Positions 23,322 through 30,655 of a DNA stretch of 44,488 nucleotides are shown here, piece after piece. Location: NCBI GenBank assembly GCA_035629935.1, contig DASQLQ010000049.1, forward strand, positions 1 to 44,488, read 5' to 3'. The position numbers and the translations under genes are program-made. This DNA comes from DASQLQ01 sp035629935. GTDB taxonomy: Bacteria; Actinomycetota; CADDZG01; WHSQ01. The stretch's first letter is position 1. The number at the start of each line of letters is the position of its first letter. Under the pieces are notes generated by a model that saw nothing but the letters and a program-made list of their open reading frames with translations, had not been told where the DNA came from and did no database searches.

Positions 23322-24649
23322 GTGTTCTCGAACCTCTTTCTCAGATATTCGACCAACCCGTCGATCGGGATGCGCTCTTGTTCCATAGTGTCTCGTTCAC
23401 GAACCGTGACCTGGTTGTCGGTGAGCGAGTCAAAGTCGACCGTGACGCAGAACGGCGTTCCGATCTCGTCCTGCCGTCGGTACCGACGTCCGATCGCCTG
23501 GGTGACGTCCACCTCGGTCACGAGATGCGGACGTATCCGGCCCGCAACATCGTTCGCCACCGGTACCAGGTCCGCATGCTTGGACAGCGGCAGAACCGCC
23601 ACCTTGATCGGCGCCAAGCGTTTGTCGATCTTCAGGACCGTGCGCTTCTCCATCTTGCCATCCGCGGTGGGGGCCTCATCCTCGGAATACGCATCGATGA
23701 GGAAAGCCAACGTCGTCCGCTCGACGCCGACCGCCGGCTCGATCACGTAGGGGACGTAGCGTTCATCGTTCTCCTGATCGAAATAGCTAAGGTCCTGCCC
23801 CGAGTGCGTGGAGTGCGCCTTCAGGTCGAAGTCGGTGCGGTTCGCGATGCCCTCGAGCTCGGACCACCCCATCCCCGGGAAGTCATACTCGATGTCGTAG
23901 GTGCGCTTCGCATAATGCGAGAGCTCGTCGCCCTCGTGCTCGCGCAAGCGTAGATGCGCCTCTGTCATCCCGAGGTCGGTGAACCAGTTCATCCGCTCCT
24001 TGAGCCAGAAGTCGTGCCACTCATCGTCGGTCCCCGGCTTGACGAAGAACTCCATCTCCATCTGCTCGAATTCCCGAGTACGGAAGACGAAGTTCCCAGG
24101 TGTGATCTCGTTGCGGAACGACTTGCCTTGCTGAGCGATCCCGAAGGGGATCTTCTTGCGTGACGTCTGCTGAACGGTGGCGAAATCGACGAACATCCCC
24201 TGGGCCGTTTCGGGCCGCAGGTAGATGACGTTCCCGGAGTCCTCGATGGGGCCCATATGGGTCTTGAACATGAGGTGGAACTGACGAGGCTCGGTCCATG
24301 CCGGGCCCTGCCCGCATTCGGGGCATTTCTTGCTCAGGTCCACGTGATCCGCCCGGAAGCGTTTGTTGCAGTTCGTGCACTCGACGAGGGGGTCGGTGAA
24401 CGTCTCGACGTGACCGGAGGCCTCCCAGACCTTGGGCGACATCAGGATGGAGGACTCGAGCCCCACCACATCGTCACGCCCGTGGACCATCGACTTCCAC
24501 CACTCGGCCTTGACGTTGCGCTTGAGCTCGATCCCGAGCGGCCCCCAATCCCACGCGGAGCGAAGTCCCCCGTAGATCTCGGAGGACTGAAAAACGATCC
24601 CACGCCGCTTGCATAGGTTGACGATGGTGTCGAGAGAAGCCCTGGCCAT
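23318..24649 (-). CDS. glyS: Glycyl-tRNA synthetase (dimeric type)
   Basis: The 443-residue class II GlyRS of the alpha2 type found in Actinobacteria, archaea and eukaryotes. Visible parts are the N-terminal IVNLCKRRGIVFQSSEIYGG, a Cys4 insertion (CTNCNKRF, CPECG), motif 2 FRNEITPGNFVFRTREFEQMEMEFF, motif 3 region VIEPAVGVERTTLAFL, and the C-terminal anticodon-binding domain (APIKVAVLPLSKH). It charges tRNA-Gly. The ATG appears leaderless, with TATCAT six bases upstream. It is the first gene of a glyS - small protein - ppdK unit and diverges from a CNNM gene, 49 bases away. Confidence 0.96.
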   Translation of the reverse strand: MARASLDTIVNLCKRRGIVFQSSEIYGGLRSAWDWGPLGIELKRNVKAEWWKSMVHGRDDVVGLESSILMSPKVWEASGHVETFTDPLVECTNCNKRFRADHVDLSKKCPECGQGPAWTEPRQFHLMFKTHMGPIEDSGNVIYLRPETAQGMFVDFATVQQTSRKKIPFGIAQQGKSFRNEITPGNFVFRTREFEQMEMEFFVKPGTDDEWHDFWLKERMNWFTDLGMTEAHLRLREHEGDELSHYAKRTYDIEYDFPGMGWSELEGIANRTDFDLKAHSTHSGQDLSYFDQENDERYVPYVIEPAVGVERTTLAFLIDAYSEDEAPTADGKMEKRTVLKIDKRLAPIKVAVLPLSKHADLVPVANDVAGRIRPHLVTEVDVTQAIGRRYRRQDEIGTPFCVTVDFDSLTDNQVTVRERDTMEQERIPIDGLVEYLRKRFENT

Positions 24650-24655
24650 GCCGTC

Positions 24656-24661
24656 ATGATA
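24656..24661 (-). promoter_or_regulatory. Leaderless -10 element for glyS
   Basis: TATCAT on the minus strand ends six bases before the ATG at 24649. No ribosome-binding site is visible. This fits a leaderless glyS transcript. Confidence 0.5.
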
Positions 24662-24698
24662 GTGGGATGACGCCTGGCCCCCTCCTCCGGAGGCCTAC

Positions 24699-26012
24699 AT
24701 AGACCCTGGTTTAGGGCTGTTCGCAGTCCTTTTGCTCATCCTCGCTCACGCATTCTTCGTCGCAGCCGAGTTCGGTCTCGTAGCGGTCGACCGCAGCAAG
24801 ATCGAAACGATGGCGGAAGAAGGCCACAAGCGCGCCACCCGAACGCTGGCGGCGCTGAGAACGCTTTCCTTCCAGTTATCCGGAGCCCAGTTGGGCATCA
24901 CGATCACGTCGCTCCTAGTGGGATTCCTGATCGAGCCCGCCATCGCCCCCCTGCTCGAGCCACTCCTGGAGGCGATCGGGGTCCCGGAGTCATCCACTCT
25001 CGGTATCTCGATCGCCATCGCGCTGTTCGCCGCGACCACATTTGAGATGGTGGTGGCTGAGCTCGTTCCCAAGAACCTGGCGATCGCTCGTCCGATGCCC
25101 ACGGCGTTCGCTACAGCATCTCCGTTGCGTGCGGTGAACACTCTTCTGAAGCCATTCATCTATTTCCTGAACTCGGCGGCGAACGCGAGCGTCCGGCTGA
25201 TCGGGATCGAGCCCAAGGAGGAGATGAGCGACGCCTACTCGCTCGAAGAGCTCCAGATCCTCATCCGGTCATCGAGAGAGGGTGGGGCACTGGATGAAGA
25301 GGAGTTCGCCCTTCTCGCCCGTTCGATCACGTTCCGTAAGAAGACCGCGGCGGACATCCTCGTGCCTCGCACGTCGGTGCATGGACTGCCGAAGGACGCC
25401 TCCGCAGAGGAACTGATGAAAGAAGCGGTGGAGACGGGTCATTCCCGCTTCCCCGTCTACGTCGAGGACCTGGACGAGATCGTGGGCATCGCTCACGTCA
25501 AGGACGGTTATGCCTTCCCGCCAGAGCGACGTGCCTCAGTCCCGTTGGAGCAGATCATGCGCGAGCTCCTCGTCGTGCCCGAGTCGCGCGGTCTCGCGTT
25601 GCTCCTGGCCGACATGAGGCGACTCCGTCAGCAACTCGTTGTCGTCGTCGACGAGTACGGCGGTACCGCAGGGATCATCACGCTGGAAGACCTCCTGGAA
25701 GAGATCGTCGGCGAGATCGAAGACGAGTACGACAGTGTCGACCAACCATCTCCGGCCCCCCAACCCGAGGGCGTCTTCGTCGTGTCGGGGATGTTGCATC
25801 AGGACGAGGTAGCGGAACAGTCCGGGTTCGAGATGCCGGAAGGCGACTACGACACGTTCGCCGGCTTCCTCCTCACCCTGTTCGACCGCATCCCGGAAGC
25901 AGGCGACCACGTCGCCTACGACGGATGGGAATTCAAGGTCGTGGAGATGGAGGACAGGCGCATCGCGAAGGTGCTGCTCGTCGCTCCACGCGACCAGGAG
26001 GCTACGCAGTGA
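24699..26012 (+). CDS. CNNM/CBS-domain membrane protein (hemolysin/CorC family), unusual start
   Basis: An ion-transport-related protein of the CNNM/CorC type: an N-terminal DUF21 domain with three to four helices (ILAHAFFVAAEFG, GITITSLLVGFL, FEMVVAELVPKNLA), then a CBS pair (about 200-330, ending VVVDEYGGTAGIITLEDLLEEIVGEIEDEYD), then a C-terminal CorC_HlyC domain. It probably affects Mg2+ or Co2+ handling. No ATG, GTG or TTG lies close to a ribosome site. GGAGG (24689-24693) is five bases before an ATA at 24699, and the frame from there has the same N-terminal length as the paralogue downstream. TTG 24732 is the first canonical alternative. The next paralogue overlaps its stop as GTGA. Confidence 0.85.
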   Translation: MDPGLGLFAVLLLILAHAFFVAAEFGLVAVDRSKIETMAEEGHKRATRTLAALRTLSFQLSGAQLGITITSLLVGFLIEPAIAPLLEPLLEAIGVPESSTLGISIAIALFAATTFEMVVAELVPKNLAIARPMPTAFATASPLRAVNTLLKPFIYFLNSAANASVRLIGIEPKEEMSDAYSLEELQILIRSSREGGALDEEEFALLARSITFRKKTAADILVPRTSVHGLPKDASAEELMKEAVETGHSRFPVYVEDLDEIVGIAHVKDGYAFPPERRASVPLEQIMRELLVVPESRGLALLLADMRRLRQQLVVVVDEYGGTAGIITLEDLLEEIVGEIEDEYDSVDQPSPAPQPEGVFVVSGMLHQDEVAEQSGFEMPEGDYDTFAGFLLTLFDRIPEAGDHVAYDGWEFKVVEMEDRRIAKVLLVAPRDQEATQ

Positions 26013-27304
26013 CCACCTGGTATCTCGTTCTCACACTCGCTCTGTTGATCGCGAACGGTTTCTTCGTTGGCGCCGAGTTCGCGTTGATCGCCGCACGACG
26101 TTCGAGGATCGAAGCGCTATCGGAGGAAGGGAGCACCAGGGCAAGGATCGCGCTCAAGTCGATCCGGGAGGTCTCTCTGATGCTTGCCGGTGCGCAGCTC
26201 GGGATCACGATGGCCTCCTTGGGCTTGGGCGCCGTTGCCGAACCAGCCGTCGCCCATCTCGTGGAACCCCTGCTGGAACCGCTCTCGCTGCCTTCGGGTG
26301 CGGTCCACACGATCTCGCTCCTGATCGCGCTGACCATCGTCGTGTTCTTCCACATGGTCATCGGCGAGATGGCTCCCAAAAACGTGGCGATCGCCGAACC
26401 CGATCGAACCGCCCTATGGCTCGCCGTGCCGTTCCGGGTCTACGTGATGGTGTTCCGGCCGTTCATCGCGTTCCTCAACTTCGTTGCCAACGCGGGAGTG
26501 CGGCTCTTCGGCGTCAAGCCCGTCGACGAGTTGCAGTCGGCTCATTCGGCGTCGGAGATCGGGCTCATGATCACTGAATCGGCAAAGAAAGGTCTGCTCG
26601 GCCGCTTCGAGCACCGGCTGCTCTCCGGGGCCGTCGAGTTCGGCGAGAAGGACGCGGCGACGGTGATGATCCCGCGGATCGACATGGTGGCGATCCCGGC
26701 GACCACTACGCCGGCAGAGATCGAACAAGTCGTCCTCGAAACAGGTCTCTCTCGCCTACCCGTCTTCGATGGAGACATCGATCACGTCATCGGGTTCTTC
26801 CACGCGAAGGATCTACTGAAGCTGGCGACCTCCGAGCGGGAAGCTCCCTTGCCCCAACGATTCATCCGCCGGATGCTCGAGGTGCCTGAATCGATCAAGT
26901 TGCATCCCTTGCTCTACGAGATGCGCCGCCAGCGACAGCACTTCGCGCTCGTTCTGGACGAGCACGGGGGCACCTCCGGCGTCGTCACGCTGGAGGACAT
27001 CCTGGAAGAGCTGGTCGGCGACATCCGCGACGAGTACGACGTTGTGGAGCTCGGGGTCGAACGGTTGGGTCCCGACCGTTTCTTGATACCGGGCACGATG
27101 CATGTCGTCGAGGCGGCCACGAAGCTGGGGCTCGACCTCCCCGAAGGTGAGTACGAGACAGTCGCCGGATTCCTGATGGACAGGTTGGGCCGCATCCCCC
27201 AACGCCGCGATGTCGTCGAGCTCGACGGGTGGAGGTTGCAGGTACTAACGATGCACCGCAGGCGGGTGGTGCAGGTGATGGTGGAGAAAACCACTACCCG
27301 TTAG
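26009..27304 (+). CDS. CNNM/CBS-domain membrane protein (hemolysin/CorC family)
   Basis: A 431-residue paralogue of the preceding protein with the same order: DUF21 membrane domain (YLVLTLALLIANGFFVGAEFA, MASLGLGAVAEP, FHMVIGEMAPKNVA), CBS pair (about 210-345, VLDEHGGTSGVVTLEDILEELVGDIRDEYD) and CorC_HlyC tail (LDLPEGEYETVAGFLMDRLG). I placed the start at GTG 26009, which overlaps the upstream stop as GTGA with GGAGG seven to eight bases before it; the frame stays open further upstream but would lie inside the previous gene. The pair probably acts in the same complex, in cation export or Mg2+ homeostasis. An MscS-like gene follows after ten bases. Confidence 0.9.
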   Translation: MTTWYLVLTLALLIANGFFVGAEFALIAARRSRIEALSEEGSTRARIALKSIREVSLMLAGAQLGITMASLGLGAVAEPAVAHLVEPLLEPLSLPSGAVHTISLLIALTIVVFFHMVIGEMAPKNVAIAEPDRTALWLAVPFRVYVMVFRPFIAFLNFVANAGVRLFGVKPVDELQSAHSASEIGLMITESAKKGLLGRFEHRLLSGAVEFGEKDAATVMIPRIDMVAIPATTTPAEIEQVVLETGLSRLPVFDGDIDHVIGFFHAKDLLKLATSEREAPLPQRFIRRMLEVPESIKLHPLLYEMRRQRQHFALVLDEHGGTSGVVTLEDILEELVGDIRDEYDVVELGVERLGPDRFLIPGTMHVVEAATKLGLDLPEGEYETVAGFLMDRLGRIPQRRDVVELDGWRLQVLTMHRRRVVQVMVEKTTTR

Positions 27305-27314
27305 CCTCCCCGAC

Positions 27315-28013
27315 ATGCACACCAATCGTTTCCGCGCTGCCCGCCCGTACGTGATCCGGGGCGTAATCGCCGTCATCGTGGCCACGGGCGGCTTCACTTG
27401 GGCGAACGCGCTGGGCCAGTTCAAGAAGAGACCCGGGGACCCGGTGGAGACGGCCGAGCGGTTGATCGCACTGGGGGGCGCCGCCATCGTGCTGATCGCC
27501 GGTGTGATCGCAGTAAGGGGGCTGGCCGGCGCGGTTCGGGCCGCGATGTACGACGAGGGCGAGAAGGATCGCGGTGCTTCACTCGCATTCATCCTGTCGG
27601 GGCTGGGCTACGTCTTTGTGCTCCTCGGGGTTCTCGGCGCGCTCAACGTCGGCGTCGAGAAAGTGCTTCTCGGGGGCGCGTTGACCGGTGTCGTCGTGGG
27701 TATCGCCGCCCAGCAAAGCCTCGGGAACTTCTTCGCCGGCATCGTGCTGTTGATCGTGCGTCCGTTCTCGATCGGCGAGCACGTCGTCTTGAAGTCGGGT
27801 CCGATCGGCGGCGAGTACGAAGGCCTCGTGAGGGAGATGACGATGTTCTACGTACACCTCGACACCGTCCGGGGGCCGGTTCAGCTGCCGAACGCCGGGG
27901 TCCTGGCAGCGGCTATCGGCCCCGGAGCGAAGTCATCCGACGTCGACGACGAGGAAGCCGAGGAAACGGAGGCCGACCCCGGCCCCGCCCACGGAGGCAC
28001 GGCCGCCGGCTAA
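27315..28013 (+). CDS. Small MscS-family mechanosensitive channel-like protein
   Basis: A 232-residue protein with three predicted helices (about 13-32, 50-72, 85-108) and then the pore-helix segment GGALTGVVVGIAAQQSLGNFFAGIVLLIVRPFSIGEHV, the hallmark of MscS channels, which release solutes on osmotic downshock. The beta domain begins (VVLKSGPIGGEYEGLVREMTM and LDTVRGPVQLPNA) but the usual alpha/beta vestibule is missing; an acidic tail (DDEEAEETEAD) replaces it. It is thus a shortened form. It follows the two CNNM genes closely and may be in the same transcript. Its stop overlaps the convergent metallo-hydrolase stop by four bases. Confidence 0.83.
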   Translation: MHTNRFRAARPYVIRGVIAVIVATGGFTWANALGQFKKRPGDPVETAERLIALGGAAIVLIAGVIAVRGLAGAVRAAMYDEGEKDRGASLAFILSGLGYVFVLLGVLGALNVGVEKVLLGGALTGVVVGIAAQQSLGNFFAGIVLLIVRPFSIGEHVVLKSGPIGGEYEGLVREMTMFYVHLDTVRGPVQLPNAGVLAAAIGPGAKSSDVDDEEAEETEADPGPAHGGTAAG

Positions 28014-29242
28014 TCGGCGCTGGATTCGGCGACAGCCCAGGAGTAGATGCCTTTCGACATCGTGGAGGGCTCGGCCTGGGCCCTCTGGCCATAGATCTCG
28101 GCGCGGGCGGCTCGCACACTGTCTCCCCTATCGGCCTGGTGGGCTATCTCGATGAGGTCGCAGGCCAGCGCCAACTCCCCCGCTTCGGCTCGCTTGCGCG
28201 CCTCGGCGACGACCGCTTCCGCTCCCCCGGCCATCCGGACGAGCGCGGTCGCCAGCTCGGGGGCCGGGGCGGGTTTCAGATGCGAGGGATCGCCGTCGTA
28301 CCAACCTCCGTAGAGACGCCACATGTTACGAACGATGAAATCGGGTTCGTCGTAGATCGGGCGCAGGTAAGGCTTGGCGGCAAGCTCGGCCGGTGGCTCG
28401 ACGCGGGCGACGATCTCGTCCAAGGCCACGCCGGAATTCATCAGGTCGAGCGTCTGCTCCACGACGGACTCGAGATAGGACGCCGTGTCGTCGAGAACCT
28501 GGCGGACCCGATCCGCCCCGACGACCGGCAACCCGTGTCCGGGTAGAAGGATCTCGGCCCCCAGCTCGAGCATCTCGCGCAATGCGACGGCCCACTCGCG
28601 CGGATAGCGCTGAGCTTTCTGCGGGTTTCCGGCGTTCGGCGAGCACCAGATGAAGAGGTCCCCGCAGCACAACACCTTCTTCTCCGGCACCCATGTCCAG
28701 GTGTGATCGTCGGTCTCGCCCTTCGCATGACGGAGCTCGAATGCGGTGCCGCCGACCTCCAGCGACAAACGATCCCGGTAGACCTGATCCGGATAGCGGA
28801 AATCCGTCGGCCATTCGAGGCCGGGGACCTGGAACTGGCGTTGATTGATGACCGAGTTGTATCCGGCGGTCAGGACGTACCGGTCGAAGCGTGACGGAAC
28901 GTTCTCGTGGGCTACGACGTGGACCGGCCCGAGCCCCTCCTCCTCGAACGGGCCGATGCCGAAGACATGGTCCACGTGGCCGTGCGAATAGATGGCGGTG
29001 TGCAAACGTTCGCTCGTCCATCCGCGCAATAGATCTCGCACCTGGCTCCTGGTTAGGAACCCGCCGCTGTCGATCATCACGAGCCCGTCGCCGGTCACGA
29101 AAGCACAGGCGTTCGAGAATCCCGCTACGAAAGCCACACCAGGGGCCACCTCCACGACCTGCGGCGAAGGGAGGAAGGGATGGTGCTCGTCGGTTGAAGC
29201 CTCTCCTTTGAGGATCGCGTCGGCGATCTCGAGTAGTTCCAT
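28010..29242 (-). CDS. Metallo-beta-lactamase-fold hydrolase, alkyl-sulfatase-like
   Basis: A 410-residue protein with an MBL-fold domain: YSHGHVDHVFG provides His87, His89, Asp91 and His92. A further His lies in KGETDDHTWTW, and Asp follows in CCGDLFIW. After about residue 270 comes a helical region with ALDEIVARVEPPAELAAKPYLRPIYDEPDFIVRNMWRLYGGWYDGDPSHLKPAP, which matches the dimerisation domain of SdsA1-type alkyl sulfatases. The C-terminal lipid-carrier domain of SdsA1 is absent. It probably hydrolyses a sulfate or other ester in the cytosol, since no signal peptide is seen. The ATG overlaps the uppS stop by one base, with GGAGG just upstream, so it is translated with uppS. Confidence 0.85.
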   Translation of the reverse strand: MELLEIADAILKGEASTDEHHPFLPSPQVVEVAPGVAFVAGFSNACAFVTGDGLVMIDSGGFLTRSQVRDLLRGWTSERLHTAIYSHGHVDHVFGIGPFEEEGLGPVHVVAHENVPSRFDRYVLTAGYNSVINQRQFQVPGLEWPTDFRYPDQVYRDRLSLEVGGTAFELRHAKGETDDHTWTWVPEKKVLCCGDLFIWCSPNAGNPQKAQRYPREWAVALREMLELGAEILLPGHGLPVVGADRVRQVLDDTASYLESVVEQTLDLMNSGVALDEIVARVEPPAELAAKPYLRPIYDEPDFIVRNMWRLYGGWYDGDPSHLKPAPAPELATALVRMAGGAEAVVAEARKRAEAGELALACDLIEIAHQADRGDSVRAARAEIYGQRAQAEPSTMSKGIYSWAVAESSAD

Positions 29243-29892
29243 CACAGTCCTCCGAACCGCCGGTGGCGTTCTGCGTAATCCGCAACAGCCTCTAACAAAC
29301 TGTTGCGGTCGAAATCGGGCCACAGCGTATCGGTGAAGTACAACTCGGCGTAGGCCGACTGCCACAAGAGGAAATTCGACAACCTCTTCTCACCCGACGT
29401 GCGGATCAAAAGATCAACCTCAGGTACGTCGGGCGCGTACAGATTCTCGGCGATGGCCCCCGCAGCAGCAGCATCTTCTATCTCGGCGCGGCCCCCATAG
29501 TTGAAGCACACGAGGAGTTGCAGTTTCGAATTCTCCCGAGTCATCTCTTCGGCTTGATCGAACTCGTCGAGCACGTCCTGGGGCACCGGTTCGCGACGTC
29601 CGATCCGCCGGATGCGAACACCCATCTCCTTCAGCGAGTTGCGGCGCTCGCGCAGCAAGCTCCGGTTGAAGTTGAACAGGAAGTCCACTTCTTCACGAGG
29701 GCGTGTCCAGTTCTCGGTAGAGAAGGCGAAGACCGACAGGTAACCGACGCCGGCATCCAGAGCTCCCTGGATCACATCCCAAAGCGCCTTCTCGCCCTGC
29801 GTGTGACCTTCAGTGCGCGGCAGGTTGCGGGCTGCGGCCCACCGCCCATTGCCGTCCATGATGATCGCGATGTGACGCGGGATCTCGGTCAA
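29242..29892 (-). CDS. uppS: Isoprenyl transferase (undecaprenyl diphosphate synthase type)
   Basis: A 216-residue cis-prenyltransferase making the C55-type lipid carrier for peptidoglycan and wall glycans. Signatures are HIAIIMDGNGRWA with catalytic Asp13, GHTQGEKAL, SVFAFSTENWTRP, and LIRTSGEKRLSNFLLWQSAYAELYF. It is somewhat shorter than the usual 240-250 residues, mainly at the ends, but all conserved blocks are present. The start is TTG 29892, overlapping the recO stop as TTGA, so it is coupled to recO. A metallo-hydrolase gene follows with a one-base overlap. The substrate chain length cannot be read from sequence. Confidence 0.95.
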   Translation of the reverse strand: MTEIPRHIAIIMDGNGRWAAARNLPRTEGHTQGEKALWDVIQGALDAGVGYLSVFAFSTENWTRPREEVDFLFNFNRSLLRERRNSLKEMGVRIRRIGRREPVPQDVLDEFDQAEEMTRENSKLQLLVCFNYGGRAEIEDAAAAGAIAENLYAPDVPEVDLLIRTSGEKRLSNFLLWQSAYAELYFTDTLWPDFDRNSLLEAVADYAERHRRFGGL

Positions 29893-30611
29893 TTGGTGGG
29901 AAGCAGTTGCATGCTCTTCAGTGGCCGTTCGAGGTGATATTCGGTGTACTTGCGCAACGCTTGCGTCACTTCGATAACCGCACCTGAATCGGCATCGTGG
30001 CCGAAATCCGAGCCGAGCAGGTGCGCCAGAAGGGCGATCCGGTCGGGAGCCAGTCGCAGGGCATCGCGATCCTCGCGCCAGCAGTCCTCACAAACGGCTC
30101 CGCCCATCCCCGGGCTGAAGCCCATCAAGTCGTCACTCGCTCCACATCCAACGCAGACGGTGAGTTGTGGGTGGTAACCGGACACGGAGAGCAACTTCAC
30201 CAAGAACGCCGGCAAGATCGTCGGTCCAGGGCGCGTCGTCAGCGCTTGCAGCCCTGCGAGCAAGAGCGAGTAGACCGAAAGTGAACGTTCACGGTCGGGA
30301 GTGATCTTCTCGACCACTTCCACGAGAGTTGCGGCCGAAGTCAGGCGCAGGTAGTTCATCCTCACCGAATCGAACGAATCCACGACGTCGACAGAGGTGA
30401 TCGTGTCCAGGTTGCGACCCTTGTAGATCATCAACCGGGCCCTCGTGAACGGCTCGAGTCGCCCCCCGAAGCGACTCTTGGTCTTACGTATCCCCTTGGC
30501 AACGGCCCGAACCTTGCCGTTCTCGCGGGTCAGCAACGTGATGATGCGATCCGCTTCTCCGAGCTTGATCGTCTTTAGGACGATCCCCTCGTCTTTGTAT
30601 AGGCCGGGCAT
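29889..30611 (-). CDS. recO: DNA repair protein RecO
   Basis: The 240-residue RecO helps load RecA in the RecFOR pathway. The N-terminal OB fold starts YKDEGIVLKTIKLGEADRIITLLTRENGKVRAVAKGIRK, typical of the family. A helical C-terminal domain contains a Cys4 zinc finger (CVGCG and CEDCW, about residues 152-177). The ATG seems leaderless, with TACGCT six bases upstream. It leads the recO-uppS-MBL unit. Its promoter lies in the 44 bases after the signal peptidase gene. Confidence 0.94.
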   Translation of the reverse strand: MPGLYKDEGIVLKTIKLGEADRIITLLTRENGKVRAVAKGIRKTKSRFGGRLEPFTRARLMIYKGRNLDTITSVDVVDSFDSVRMNYLRLTSAATLVEVVEKITPDRERSLSVYSLLLAGLQALTTRPGPTILPAFLVKLLSVSGYHPQLTVCVGCGASDDLMGFSPGMGGAVCEDCWREDRDALRLAPDRIALLAHLLGSDFGHDADSGAVIEVTQALRKYTEYHLERPLKSMQLLPTN

Positions 30612-30617
30612 CTACCA

Positions 30618-30623
30618 AGCGTA
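30618..30623 (-). promoter_or_regulatory. Leaderless -10 element for recO
   Basis: TACGCT on the minus strand ends six bases before the recO ATG at 30611, with no ribosome site between. It matches the arrangement at dgt and glyS. Confidence 0.45.
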
Positions 30624-30655
30624 GCCAGCCGGGGTCGTATCCCGTGGATTCTGGG

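Noticed and set aside
28326..29285. Minus-strand frame of 319 codons over the MBL gene
   Set aside because: Highly Arg-rich shadow; the other frame carries the MBL metal motif.
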